Part shown: in pieces, positions 10,220 through 21,924 of the stretch
How positions within the stretch are numbered: position 1 is the first letter of the stretch
Layout of the letters: each line of letters starts with the position of its first letter
DNA from: Diorhabda sublineata
Taxonomy: Eukaryota > Arthropoda > Insecta > Coleoptera > Chrysomelidae
NCBI RefSeq assembly: GCF_026230105.1
Contig: NC_079480.1
Span: 9,280,488-9,344,487 of the forward strand
Direction of reading: 5' to 3'
Length of the DNA: 64,000 bases
The notes under the pieces: model-generated
What the model saw: the letters and a program-made list of their open reading frames with translations, nothing else
What the model was told of the DNA's origin: nothing
Databases searched by the model: none
Program-made: the position numbers and the translations under genes

Positions 10220-12640
10220 GTTAAAGTTCAGTGTCTTCTTTGTCCTATGAGATATCAATTTGAGGGATCATAGCCATAATTAGTCTTCACAATTACAATT
10301 ATTTACAATCTTATAGGGTGCTTCAGATGCTGTGCCTTATCAAAGTAACATTTTTTAAAATAAAACACCCTCAACTTTATAGCATATTTGTTATTAGCTT
10401 CCTCATTACTTCCCCATTAGAATGATATAGAATTGTGAAGTTTTCTGCGGGGCATTTAAAAAGTTATAACCAATTTTCCGTAAGTTCAAGTACAATGTAA
10501 AAGAAATTCAAGAATATAGATCTGTTGATGCCAAAGCAAAAATTCCTAGAAAATTATCTATTTCGCTAATATTCATTAAATCTCAAACAGAGCGAATCAA
10601 AATACTGATACATTATTTTTTCGGTTTTTCAAATTAATCACCCTGTATTTTATGTAGTATAAAATGTACTACTAACATAGGTACTTTTTAGGCATTACCA
10701 TACCGAAAATTTTTATTTTTTAAGATATTTTGATTTTTCTGTGCAAAATAATGATTATATACTTATATTGAATCATTTAAAAATTAATTGTCAGTTAGCT
10801 ATGATTTATCTGTCAAAAACTGATATTTGACAATGACATGACAAAAGGTACATTATTGTTTTTTATTTAAGCATTTTGGTAGATTTTTTATATATATAAT
10901 ACTCCTATATGGATAGATGGTATGAGAATAAACATCCCTACGTTACGGTGCCGACAATATTCATTTTCTCTCTCGTTCGAGACACTTTATCTACACTGCG
11001 CATGATTGAGAATGCGCAGAGCCGAGCTGAAACCTCGGAGGATAGAAAAATTGTTGTCATTCTATCTTCCTTAGTCGGAACAACTTCCACTTATAGAAAC
11101 TGTCTATATAAAAGTATTACATATATCGATTTTTTGGTGTTTTGAAGAATTTGAACTAGGATATAAATGAATTTCACTAGTGATGAAATGATTGATATGA
11201 TATGGATATTGAGAGAGTTCAATAAACACGTCTTATTATCAGCAAGAGAACGTTTTCCTGAAAGGCGGCAACCTACAAAAAGGTTGCAGAGATTGATCCG
11301 GCGGTTCAATCGCACGGATCCAGTTAATTATAAAACGCATGAACGATTAAAAACTTCTGTGACATAAGAAAATGAAATTAATGTTTTGCTGGTAGTTACT
11401 GAAAACCTAGACAAGGAGTATTTCCTGAACGAGAACTGAGTTACTATGGTGTGTAAGAATACTTGGCAAACTGAAGTTGATTTTGATAAAAGACTAGCAT
11501 TTTGACGGCGAGCTTTACGAAAAGTTAACCAACAAGGACATCCTTTCAACTATGTTCTATTTGGAGATGAAGCCACGTTTAATAATAATGGTTGTGTTAA
11601 TTTTCACTCTTATTCATCAACTAATCCATATCACATAATGACACACGGTTAAAGTAGATGGTCGTTGAATGTGTAATACTTAGTGAATATGTAGTAGGAC
11701 CATATTTTTTGAGGAACATTTAAATACTAAGATGTATTTAGAATTTCTAATAAACCAATTACCTCTTTTATCAGAAGAATTCCCACTTAGTACACGTCAA
11801 TTGATGTGATTTTTGCATGATGATGGGCTTGCTCACGTCAATCAATTAATTAATAGTGAACTGAGTGAACTATTTTCTAGAAGATGGATCAAAAGAAATG
11901 GTTCAGTTCAGTGGCTAGCAAGGTTACCAGATTTCAATGAAATGGACACACTGGAGGAAATAGGGTACGAATTTCGGAATGTTTCTATAGAAATGCTTCG
12001 TAATAGGAGTAACTCTTTCAAATATTGTTTCCAAGCATGCATAGATGTCTTTAGAGGTCATTTCGTATACTGTAGTAAATGTTTTTATTATTGTAATGTA
12101 ATGTAATGTATTATTATTATCCAGTAATTTATTTGTAATACAATCGTTTTTTCTTTGTATTTGCGATTCAACCTCTAAAGTACCAAACAGCAAAGATAAA
12201 ATGTCAGTTTTTGACAAATAAATTATAGCCAACTCACAATTAATTGAATGATTAGATTTATGTATATAGTCATTGATTTGTACAGAATAATCAAAATATC
12301 TCAAGGACTAATAATTTGAGGGATTAGGAATGCTTGATAAAAAAAATGTATGTTGGTAGCACTTTTCGATACTCACATCGAATACAGGGCGACTCAATTG
12401 AAAAAAGCGAGAAAATAACTTTTTAAATGCCCCGTGGAACACATCACAATCCTATATCAAGTCAAGCTGATTCCACATATACAATGAGATATAGTGTGTT
12501 TTATTTAAAAAAATGTTACTTTGATTTGGCACAGCACTCTGGAACATTATAAATAACTCTAAAATGTGAAGACCAATGATGGATATAGTCCCACAAATTG
12601 ACATCTCAAAGGACAAAGGAGGTACTGAACATTAATCAGT
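10220..12640. mobile_element. Long-TIR transposon with DUF4817-type transposase
   Basis: Two arms, about 10220-10830 and 12190-12640, are inverted copies of each other with indels. Matched landmarks: TCTTTGTCCTATGAGATATC (10234) against a reverse copy near 12610; GCTGTGCC-TATCAAAGTAACA (10331) against its reverse near 12520; GGGGCATTTAAAAAGTTAT near 10450 against 12430; CACCCTGTATTT near 10640 against 12380; and TTAGCTATGATTTATCTGTC near 10795 against 12215. The inner sequence carries a broken + strand transposase. Conventional transposon ends (TA-GGGTGCTTC near 10314; reverse near 12549) lie inside the arms, so the inverted repeat continues ~95 bp beyond the expected termini. Either the true element is larger or it landed in an existing palindrome. 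Confidence 0.7.
11167..12070 (+). pseudogene. DUF4817-type transposase of the long-TIR element
   Basis: The N-terminus starts at ATG 11167 and gives MNFTSDEMIDMIWILREFNK, then ARERFPERRQPTKRLQRLI and RRFNRTDP: the DUF4817 helix-turn-helix ('Y---E--D---I-G-A-----A---Y--RFP-R--P----F--L---L'). A stop follows at codon 67. Later frames give NYVLFGDEATFNNNGCVNFH at ~11549 (the 'FSDEATF' block with the first catalytic aspartate), IKRNGSVQWLARLPDFNEMD near 11889 ('G-V-WPARSPDL-PLD', third block, with the key proline and serine changed) and YEFRNVSIEMLRNRSNSF plus CFQACIDVFRGHF, a good match to the family C-terminus. The middle 'QQDG' block is reduced to a frameshifted remnant near 11815. Multiple stops; inactive. 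Confidence 0.75.
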
Positions 12641-12649
12641 CACGTACAT

Positions 12650-13170
12650 AGAAATAAAATGGAATTATGTTACTCTGAATACAAAATGGCGGAACACGTA
12701 GGTTGGTGGACATGTTATTTTAAGTGCAATCCTGTAATACCAATAGGTATAGAATAAATCAAAAAAATAGAATCACGTCAATCTAAAAGCAACAGGACGG
12801 AACACCCAAAATGATGGACTAGTTATTTTTCAGCACTCCTACAATACGGTTTTCAAATAAAATGGTTTGTTGAGATTAACTAGAAAAATGAAATTACGTC
12901 ACTCTGAAAGGAACATGACGGTACACCTAAGATGACGGACCAGTTATTTTGAAATCAAATAAAAGGGCTTGAAGAGATTAATTCAAAAAATAAAATGACT
13001 TTATTCGGCAACCAACTTGACGGAACGCCCAATGTCGCTTTGAATTCAATGCAATCCTACAATATGGATATGAAATAAAAATGATTGCTGAGAATATATG
13101 AAATATGAAATAACGTCACTCTGAAATCAACATGGAGTAACGCCCAAGATGATGGACTAGATTTTTAGTA
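12650..13170. repeat. Tandem minisatellite, ~100-120 bp unit
   Basis: About five diverged units share the anchor 'ga-at-acgtcactctgaaa-caacatgacgga' followed by 'cccaagatgatggactagttatttt' and 'gcaatcctacaatac'. Anchors fall at about 12662, 12770, 12890, 12991 and 13107, a spacing of 101-120 bp. The array directly abuts the right arm of the long-TIR element, so it may be part of that element's end or an independent satellite remnant. Confidence 0.75.
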
Positions 13171-14854
13171 GAAAGTAAGATAGGCAGAGCCGAATAATAC
13201 GATGGAGAACTTCCGGATAAGTCAGAGTCAATTTTTAACCGATGAGAAGGTCGAGTTGAAATGCCATCCACTATATGGCACTCATTGATATATTATTCTC
13301 CTGTACATTTAAAACAAAGAATAACAACACCATCAGAAGCATATTTTGAAGCTTCGACAGTCGGAGCGGTAAAAGTTCTTCGAGAATACTTTACATGCAA
13401 GGAGAAGAAAGTAAAAACGGTTTTTTATTTATTGCAGTCGTGTATCGTTCTTAAACAAGCTTTCAAGTAGAACAGTCCTTTCATACTACTTTTATAGTCG
13501 CTATAATTTATTGGTCAAAAACAACATTAACAATGATAATACACAGATTTAAGATTTAGATACATCGACAACTAATGGTTCTTATGAAAAGCGAGACATT
13601 GTTTTTATGATAATCATGAGCTCAGTTACGGAAAATTCGAAATAACATTATTAATGCTGAACCAGGAATCTTGAAAAAAAATGCTGAGACACAGGAATCA
13701 TTTTACTATGGACGTATTTGATGCCAATGAAAGGAATTTTTCCAATTCCTCAACTGTGATCTAACTCAACATTTTTTATATATATCGTGTGTGTAACTTC
13801 ATCCGAAAAGTGCATAGTTGGCGGAAACCTTTTTTTCTTGTCACAAATCCTCATCAATTACTCAAAAATGCCAGAAATCGAGCTAAAATACTTATCACGG
13901 CAGAAAACTTAAAAAAATGTCTTTTTTGGTATTATACCTACTCTTCAATATTTGCTTCTGATTAAACTGATTCCACCGAATATTGATGCTAGGTTAGGTC
14001 AGCAATTCACATTTACACCAAAAATATAAATAAAATTTAGTATTTTTTTAATAAAAATTAGAGAATTAAAGATAACCTACCGATATAGGCTTTACAAACG
14101 CCCGAAAGCCTACAATGGATGACATTTTCAACATTACTATTTTAATGTTTCTACCAATAGCTCTAGAAAGGTATATAGAAGGTTTTTTATTATTTTTTAC
14201 CTATAAAAGGTGAAAATAAAGTTAGGATGTCATTCGCATTTAAACAAAAGTTGAGTAGGATGTTTCTATTGATAACAAATGTTGCAGCGTTTTTTTAAGT
14301 TACTGTTTAGGGAGTAAATATTTAATTCCTGATTTTCAGGCAACTCTGTATATTCATAATTCGAGACTGAAGCAATAGTCTCAAATTAACCTTATGAAAT
14401 CTCACCTTGCTAATAATAAGAAACAAAGACAGCAATCTAGAAGCTTAGATTAATATCCGGTTATACATATACCGTAAAACGGTACAGTCGAATTCTTTAC
14501 AAGGTTGTTTAGCTGTTGAATTGTCAATGTTGCCACTTTGTTTTCGAGAGAGATAAACCTCATTGATTCAGATGGTATTATAATAATAAGTCAATCTCCT
14601 TTTGTTTTGAATGTTCCTTTTTGTTAAAATGTCTCGTATTATTCGACCGTTAGGATTGTTTATAAATACTCAAATAATAACTGAAGAAAATTTATGTTGT
14701 TATAACTGTTTTGTATTAAAATATTTAACAATTTTTTATTGAATCAGTGAAGCAAGGCTAAAGTGTAGTTGTAAGCCTTTATATTTTGATATAAATGTGT
14801 ACTTAACCGTATTAAATAAATTTTTAGAATTTCTTTTGCTCCCAAATTTTAATA
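13171..14854. other. No gene recognised
   Basis: A 69-codon frame (13261-13470) is open but has no motif I recognise. The remainder is AT-rich unique sequence. Confidence 0.5.
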
Positions 14855-15568
14855 CGAGGTCTGGCTATTAAATAACGAGACTGCGCTCCTAGAGGGCGCC
14901 CTAGACGGGTGGGGTAAAAAACAAGTAGTGCGTTAGGTATTTAAATATCTTGTCTATGCACGTCCCAAAACACGTTTCTGTCATTATCGGAATAGGAACA
15001 ACGTATCAATCTCAAAATTCTCGTTAAATTGAAAAAAACTCCGACTGAGTGGTATAAATTGTTGCAAGAGGCCTATGGAGATAATTCTTTATCTCGTGCG
15101 CGTGTTTTTGAGTGGTGTAAGTGCTTTAAATAGCGCCCAGGTCGCCCTGTGACTGTTTCAACTCCGGAAACAGTGACTAAAATCAACCAAATTGTGTCTG
15201 CAGATCGCCGAATGAGCATCCGGATGATTGCCGAGGCTGTAAACGCTGATAAAGAAACGGTTACACGAGAAATTACACATGACAAAGGTCTGTGCGCAGC
15301 TGGTGCCAAAAAAGGTTAGAAAAGGATCTGCTTTGAAACGGACCCAATTTGAGTCGATGGAAACAGTAAAGCAAAAAACGGCAGAGCTCCTAAAGGCACT
15401 CACCAAAGAAGACTTCCAGCACTGCTTCGATCAATGAAAAAAACGTTTGGAAAGGTGTGCGGCGTGGGGAGGGAAGCATATTGGAAGGGGAGTATTCGAA
15501 TGTAGAATAATTTTTTTAATAAAACCCTTTTTCGTAACCAGTCTCGTTATTTAATATCCAGACCTCGT
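14855..15568 (+). mobile_element. Mariner element, internally deleted, ends intact
   Basis: The left end ACGAGGTCTGGCTATTAAAT (14855) and the reverse complement of the right end (ACGAGGTCTGGATATTAAAT, ending 15568) form ~30-bp terminal inverted repeats with a single obvious mismatch. TA dinucleotides flank both ends (14853-14854 and 15569-15570), the duplication expected for mariner. At 714 bp the element is a little over half the usual ~1.3 kb, because the catalytic core has been removed. Ends this well preserved suggest a younger insertion than most elements here. Confidence 0.9.
15005..15510 (+). pseudogene. Deleted mariner transposase
   Basis: Readable pieces: LKILVKLKKTPTEWYKLLQE and AYGDNSLSRARVFEWCKCFK (first helix-turn-helix, 'F-KLG-S---T--ML--AYG---LSR-RVFEW-KRFK'), then after a stop RPGRPVTVSTPETVTKINQI and VSADRRMSIRMIAEAVN ('R--SIR-IAE-VN', second helix-turn-helix). 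Downstream sequence jumps directly to KQKTAELLKALTKEDFQHCF and then a stop, KKRLERCAAWGGKHIGRG, the mariner C-terminal 'HCF-QWK-RM-RC---GGEYIEG' block. All three catalytic aspartates lie in the deleted middle, so no activity is possible. It could still be mobilised by a related active transposase because the ends survive. Confidence 0.85.
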
Positions 15569-15570
15569 AT

Positions 15571-16465
15571 TCTTCATGATTAATAAGACTATAGTAATTT
15601 AGTTTAAATAAATGGCAAAATAGTAGTGAAGGGGAGAATATTCTCTTGACAAGTTATTTAATTACTTTAGAAAATCTAGGATTAGCTAGATGAATCTGTG
15701 TGAAATTAAATTTCCTCATCAGTTATGAGAGTTTTAACACTAGACCAGCCAAATTTAAATTATGATGACATTTCTTTAGGCTATCAAACACAATTTTTAG
15801 TGCATATCAATTTTGTAAATCCTTTTCTATCATTAATTATGCCGAAGTACTAATAAAAAGAACGATCCTTGATTAAGGCAGCGAATCACATAATTCTGAC
15901 ACACAAATTATTTTTCATATTCATATAAAGAAAACGAAATAGTTTTTGGGTAAAAATGAATAAGATAGAATATCGAGTGTTGATTAACAATTAAGCTAGA
16001 ACCGAGGAAAAATTATCTTAAAAGTGCTCCCTCCCATAAATGATTTGTAAGTTGTATAATGCTTTTACAAGTGCTCATAATAATGAACACAGATGATGAT
16101 GGACGTTCATCAACTACGGTAGAAATGGTTAATGAAATGTGTGTCCTTGTACTTAACAAATGGTAAGTCAAAGTACTTGAAAAAGCGAATTGACTTGATG
16201 TTTCACTTGAATGGGTATACAATATTTGATAAGGTGCCGCGATAGCTTAGTGTTGATCAAAAGCTCACATTAAAAATTTATATGAATGTTTAGATATCTT
16301 CAAACTTAAATTGTTCCATCGACATTTACGTAACTTAAGTACATAATTATACAACAAAAAAGCAAAATTTACAACTAGCCTATATAATAGTGCGAAAAAA
16401 AGCGAAACATTATTAGATTACCAACTAATTTAGTAATTTTAGTACTCGTAATTAAAAAGTCTTAT
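15571..16465. other. No gene recognised
   Basis: AT-rich unique sequence; only a 69-codon minus-strand frame (16013-16222) without motif. Confidence 0.5.
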
Positions 16466-16469
16466 GTTA

Positions 16470-16960
16470 TACGCCAAAAAAAGCAGTTTTTCCACGTTCT
16501 CATCAAGTAGATGACGATCTGACTATATTTGTCCTTGGAACACTGGTAGGTGGAGCAAAAAGATACTTTAAAACTGCTTTTCTCAAGGTAGGATATGGAC
16601 TACTGCACAATATATATCGACATTACGTTGCAATAATGGCTTCGACAGATAAGATTCAATTCTTTCTTTCAAAATAGTTTTTTCATCTTTAAATCTTGTT
16701 CTCTCCATCTTATTAGGAGTATCATCGTGTACCTAATCCAACGACTCTCCCTTTCTTGGTGTATGTTGAAAGCTTGCGAGATTTCGAACAAATAACTGAA
16801 GAGACAAATCCGTATTTTGCGGAACTTCTGAAAGATTTTTTTTTTGTAATAAACCTTCCTACACATAGGTAACTGGTGGCCACTGAATGAATGGGGAACC
16901 CCATCCTATTGGTGAACGAGATCTTCTAATCTTCCATAGCCATTTCAAATAGTATCAGTT
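16470..16960 (-). pseudogene. hAT transposase C-terminal relic
   Basis: On the minus strand the sequence near 16600-16540 reads PTLRKAVLKYLFAPPTSVPR, matching the hAT dimerisation signature 'P-LSKLALKYLSIPATSVPSER'. About 25 codons later comes LLDENVEKLLFLA, matching 'L-PENVEKL-FL' that closes hAT proteins. Between the two, the normal 'VFS-AG-IV-D-RN' block is eroded to NIVRSSS. Upstream frames (16669-16904) are open but not individually recognisable and may be the preceding helical part. Decayed; family assignment fairly good, subfamily unknown. Confidence 0.55.
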
Positions 16961-16964
16961 TTTT

Positions 16965-17445
16965 TCCCAAAGAAAATACGTTTATTTTTGATTTTGATTA
17001 TGGATTTTGAAACCCCATATACTAATATTCTGTTCATAGACTTTTCCACCGCGGGAAGTTTCAAACAGTTGGTTAGGTTCCCTCTATCTTTTGGTAAATA
17101 TAATTTGGATTGCTAACAAAAATTCTTTAAATAAGTCCAATATTACCCTCAGATATAAGCGGTTGGCATATATTTTTCTTTCCCGCACTTCTCCAGGCTG
17201 TTGAAATTACTTAAGCTAACAAATTTGGTACGAAATTCCCGCTGCTATATTTAAAAAAATATTATTAGGTATTATTGAATTTCCATTTAAACTCCTCACG
17301 TGAATTGAATCGGTAACATTTTTTGTCCTAAATATAAACTTTTTTGTTCTTGTAAAGTTTAATTAATATTTCAATTAATGTGTGTTTGTCAACTGTTTGT
17401 TTACAATGCGAAAAGTTTGTCTGGCAATATTGACTATGGAAAAAA
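16965..17445. other. No gene recognised
   Basis: AT-rich DNA between the hAT and mariner relics with no readable frame. Confidence 0.5.
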
Positions 17446-17449
17446 CGTT

Positions 17450-17710
17450 GAGCAACGACTGAAAATATTCCGTTGAAGTGCCTTGAATGGCACAAATCAT
17501 TCAGTGAAGGTTGTGAAGTCGTCGAAAACTTGTCTCATGCGAGTCGCCCATTCACCTCTGATAACGACGATAACAGCGAAAGAGGTGTGAAAATGTTGCT
17601 CAAAAATCTTCGTGCTGACATAAAGAGATAACAGATATTCTCAACATTTCTCGATTCGAAATATTTTGATTGATGCGATTGCTCGATTTCTGCATTGCCA
17701 GAAATATCAG
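17450..17710 (+). pseudogene. Mariner transposase N-terminal relic
   Basis: Frame-shifted pieces give a 'LEWHKSFSEG-EVVENL-HASRP' run (17480-17550), the linker between the two helix-turn-helix motifs of mariner transposases ('W-K-FK-GRE-VED-PR-GRPSTS'). This is followed by EITDILNISRFEIF (17630-17665), the recognition helix region ('-REIA-DL-IS-GS'). Nothing downstream matches the catalytic domain. Differs from the three-copy mariner family at 38, 44 and 54 kb. Confidence 0.5.
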
Positions 17711-17739
17711 AATGAATGGAATTAATCACATTTTCAAAG

Positions 17740-18449
17740 TCTTCTTCAGTTGTTACACTTTATATAGCTTCTAATGGAATATTTGAAGTTTTTAATCCAA
17801 TTTTTTAAGATTGTATAAATCTTAAATCTTGACTCCAATGCTCTGTTTTGTTTTCCAACATCCATATGGTTAGCATGTTCTCTACATCTTTGACTGGCGC
17901 GTTCGACAAGCTTTAGCTACATTGTCTTTAATTCTTCAATAACCCTGTTGCAAAATAGATAAAATACTTTGTAAGCAACAGAAAAAAAGCGGTAAGCTGT
18001 CCACGTGCTTGGAAACACTGTCATCGAGCATACGGCCTGAATCACAATAGTCCGTATATAAACCGTCTATGAAATACCATATTTTTTACATACTCTGCCC
18101 AATTTAGACCGTATGTATACGAACTAGGCCATATACATACGGTCTGATTTTATATATGGTCTTTAACATATCTAAATCGAAAGTGTTGGTTAATTGTTGT
18201 ACTTATTTTGAATTTGCTCTTCTTTCTGATGCCCAGTTAAGGACCGTCTGTCTTAACTGGGCCGGTTTTATGGGCAACATAACAGGAAATTTGAATATAT
18301 GTCTAAATAATGTCAGCTCTTTGGGCTTAAAACAAGATGGCAATGGTTTGGGATTAGTTATCTATACATTTTCCTAGTAAGGTATTTTTTTTATTTTTAA
18401 AGTTCAACTGTTTCGAAAAATAACTGGACGAAATATTTGAATTTAAAAT
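17740..18449. other. No gene; contains a hairpin repeat
   Basis: No coding sequence recognised. Variants of the word 'catacggtct/agaccgtatg' recur between 18020 and 18160, including the perfect inverted repeat listed separately. A 73-codon frame at 18156-18377 has no motif. Confidence 0.45.
18106..18145. repeat. Perfect 14-bp inverted repeat (hairpin)
   Basis: Arms AGACCGTATGTATA (18106-18119) and TATACATACGGTCT (18132-18145) are exact reverse complements separated by 12 nt. Imperfect copies of the arm occur ~60-90 bp upstream (catacggcct, gtccgtatat). Confidence 0.8.
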
Positions 18450-18917
18450 TTGAATTTGAAGTATACGTTTAGTAGTGCTCACGAACGAATAGATGGCGCT
18501 AAAACGAATCTATATCTATCTAGAGGATGTGGTTTATCTATGTTCTTACCTATGAAACTTGCACTATGGTTCGCCGCATACAATATAACGGACAAGGGAA
18601 TATTCAGAGCCAAAGTAGACGATTTGATTTCGCAAGAAAAAGCAAACTACATGCTACTGGATGTCGACACCACCGGAGATCGAAGGCCCTTCCAGTCTTT
18701 GCGTGATTCAAGTTCTATCAGCGGCAACGCGTTCACCGAAGAGCCTTTACGCCCGATCTCGATCAGTCGGTTACCCGCAACCATTCGAAGGATGATGACT
18801 CGACGAAGCCGCAGAATTCGCAGATTATACCGCGATAACTGCTTGTACTACTCCAAACATGGAGCTAAAGCGAAAATGTGTGCCGACTGCCAAGTTTTTG
18901 GGAAACTCACACGTTAG
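18450..18917 (+). pseudogene. Ty3/gypsy-type Gag relic (155-codon frame)
   Basis: An uninterrupted frame of 155 codons. Residues 34-58 (PMKLALWFAAYNITDKGIFR) resemble the conserved Gag opening 'P-LWF---E--F-ITD---KF', apparently shortened. Around residues 96-107 comes EPLRPISISRLPATIRR. The end, LYYSKHGAKAKMCADCQVFG (residues ~133-151), matches the last Gag segment of arthropod gypsy elements, 'CWYH-KFG-KA-KC--PC-F', with two of the expected cysteines kept. In the intact element protease would follow, but only an AT-rich tail is seen. Its GC content is visibly higher than the surroundings from 18480 to 18920. A compressed gag of a non-autonomous element is the alternative. Confidence 0.5.
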
Positions 18918-20882
18918 TCGTTAATGGCGACGGACGACAACAACCGAAATTGTCTTTTTATTGTATACTGAGGGAATTTTTTCGAAGAAATGTCTACTCG
19001 CATTAAGTTTTTTTAAATGCAAGGTCACATGCAGTGGACATCTCATGAAGTCTGCTTACAAGTGGTTTGAGCGGTTTGAGAGTGTTCTCAACTTCAAAAA
19101 CAGACAAATTTATTCGATCAAACTATTCGAGATGTTAGAGGAGCATCAATCTTGTGCGGTTTCGTGCAATGAGGTCAACGTTATCGTATTCATTATGGCA
19201 ACGCATCGTGTCATAAGACGCTTTTGATTTGTAAGTTTTTGCTAAAGTCTTACTCAACAGATTTATTACTACTTGAAAATAAAAAATGTACCATAAAGGA
19301 ATAATAAATTTGATATTTGATTAATACCTGTATTGTCATATATACCAGAGGTATAAAATTCATTCATTTCTATGTACTTTTTAGTACGACTACAACACCT
19401 ATGGAAAATTTGTTTGCCTGAAAAATTTTGTAACCAGATAATAATATTTTTATCTCGCTAGGATGAAAAGTTCGCTTTTGCTCCCAGGTATGTGGGTCAA
19501 AAGTGGGATAAGAAATTTATTTTTCTCTATATCTCGGAAGAATCGTGCATAGATGAAGCTTCATATGAGAGCTCTGAACCGCGGCAATGTAGAAATCTGA
19601 AACTTTCTGTACTGGTAGTGTAATATACCGTAAAAAATCTTAATTGTACTTTAAATCTGAATTCAGACGATTTCAATGAGCTTAGGAGTACAAGAAACCA
19701 TGAGGAATTTATATTTATATAAAGACAAACTATCACTAATGGTTTAGACTCTACCAAATCCAAAGCGTAATTATGAAAAACAATAAAAGACATTTGCAAA
19801 AAACTATTGCAAAAAAGAATATAATTGTGGTCATCGTTCACTATAATTATATTCAAGCACTTGTTCAGCGGGGGCTCAGTCCACGATATAATCGGGGGAG
19901 GCAATACCCTTCTTTTCTTCGTAGGGGCGTATTACACGATTTGTCGATAATAACCTGAAAATGACGTCAGAAGCTAGAAACGACAGTTTTTTCAATTTTT
20001 TAAATTTCTGACTACGATTTAATCAATTACCGCAAGACAGTCCGCTAATTTGTAATTTGTTATATTTTCCAACTTTATATCGAAATTTTTTATTTTCTAT
20101 TTATGTTGATAAGTGAATTATTGTTTGACGTTGTTTCTCGTATTTGAATCTATAGGAAGATATGTGAAAAGAAACGAACCCAGAACAAAGGGGCGTTCTA
20201 AATTTGATTAAAGAAGCAATTTTACCCGCTTTAATTATCCCAACAAAAAGCTACGAAACTACTGATACTATTGAATCTCAACGTGTTATACAATTAAATT
20301 TAAAGAAAAAAACGCAACCGATTTTTGGTAATCTCTTTGTTCCACAAAAGACGGAAAAGTGTTATTTAAAATTGCAATAATTTCTCGTATATATAAGGTT
20401 AATCGATACCAACCGCTATCAAAGAATCACAACTCCTCTACTTTGAGGAGCGGAAATTGTTTTGTCTAATGAGGTGTGGAGTAAAGTTGGTAGTAATTGG
20501 ATAGACGTTACTAAAATCAATGTAAGTATGTGATTAACTGATAAATTCATGCGAAACAAATTACTTTGGATTATATAACGTGTAAGATACATGAGATATA
20601 TCATCGTTGATGATAATTGTTAGCAATCAATAGAGCAAATCTATTGGAACAGTACTTCGTTAAACATATAAATGATATCAGTTTTCATTTTTTGACTGGA
20701 GTTGTAGATTGCGTCACTTCCTTCCTTCTTAAGATTGAACTTATGACCAGAAGAATAAGAAGCTATTTTTAAAATAAGTTTGAAACAATAACGAATCAAA
20801 AACTTTTTAGTTTGATGCGCTTTAATAGCGAATTTTTTAGTTCCGCTGAATATATTACTACATCTCGTCGAAGCTTGTATAG
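18918..20882. other. No gene recognised
   Basis: The frame at 18961-19227 contains SAYKWFERFES, faintly like a mariner 'A-KWF-RF--G' helix, but nothing else supports it. The frames at 19527-19904 (minus) and 19773-19958 overlap each other and show no motif. Confidence 0.4.
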
Positions 20883-20964
20883 AGCCATAAAGGTGAAGTT
20901 GGTAAGGTTGTCGAGGTGCTTAACTTCCAACACGGATATCAGAGGTTCGAATCCTCTATCGAGC
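20883..20964 (+). tRNA. tRNA-like sequence (pseudo-tRNA or SINE head)
   Basis: A clean T arm is present: stem AGAGG (20941-20945), loop TTCGAAT, stem CCTCT (20953-20957), giving the Pol III B-box word GGTTCGAATCC. About 40 bases upstream GGTGAAGTTGG (20892-20902) fits an A box. An anticodon-type arm can be drawn at GAGG-TGCTTAA-CTTC (20913-20927), but the base before the anticodon position is G, not the invariant U. The 3' acceptor strand ATCGAGC has no matching 5' strand. Likely a tRNA-derived repeat or dead tRNA copy, not a working gene. Confidence 0.4.
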
Positions 20965-21924
20965 AAAATCTTTATTAAATAAACCACTTGTTCTTAGGGA
21001 AGGAGAGTTACAAACAAATATACAAGCTCACAAATCCAGATACAGGTGAAGCTAAGCTGAGCGTGTCAATAAAAACAACAAAACTATCAAAAGATAAGAC
21101 AAAACTATCAAAAAATAGTTAGTTCATTGAAGTATTGACACTCCAAAGTATATTTAATTCCGATTAATACGTATTTTTTATTTGATTTAATAAAACATGT
21201 GTATTTAAAATTAAATTAACGATTGATATTTGACAAGTTGAAGAATTAACATTTACATATTCTGTTTCGTATACTATAAAAATGTTGGAATCTAGGTTAA
21301 ATAAAAACCTTGTAGTTCGGGCACCAGATTTTGGGTAGGTATTTGGGGCAAGTTGAAAACTTGTTACATACCTCACCTGATATATCCCAATATAGAACTA
21401 CAGGGCCAAATAAACCCCTAAATTTTCAAAAATATTATTTTCTTTTTTTCAAAAAATATGTTTGAGGCAACATGCAATTTATATATATTGTAGTTTTATG
21501 TTTAAAAAATAAAACAAAAAAATTAAGCCTGACGCATGCAACAATATTTTGCAAGAATCTGTAAAAAATGTATTTGAGGCAGGAATGCAGTGGATTAACC
21601 AGATCTTTCCAGGCCCGTGGCAAATTCATCAGATGGGCCTCCAAAATATAAAGAAGTTCAACTAGCATTTTTTATTTCAATATACTCATTTACCCACGAC
21701 TGTTGTATAATGTACCCATTATTATCTTAATAATACCCATTAATCACAACAGTGATAAATGAATCATTAATTACTGTTGTCAAATGAGCTTTCTTGATTT
21801 AGCGAAATTATATTGTTTTGCTACAAAAAATCGGTTTTTATAATTTTATCATGTAAGCATTACAAAATATTTTCAATTTGGTCCTATACACATAAAAAAA
21901 ATTGAAAAAGCAAATTTTTCTAGA
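20965..21924. other. No gene recognised
   Basis: AT-rich; two short minus-strand frames (21164-21376, 21435-21668) lack motifs. Confidence 0.5.

Noticed and set aside
12650..13170. CRISPR-like array
   Set aside because: Diverged ~110-bp units in direct contact without unique spacers, in a eukaryotic context; it is a minisatellite.
18961..19227. Mariner N-terminal fragment (SAYKWFERFES)
   Set aside because: A single short resemblance without the following linker or helix motifs.
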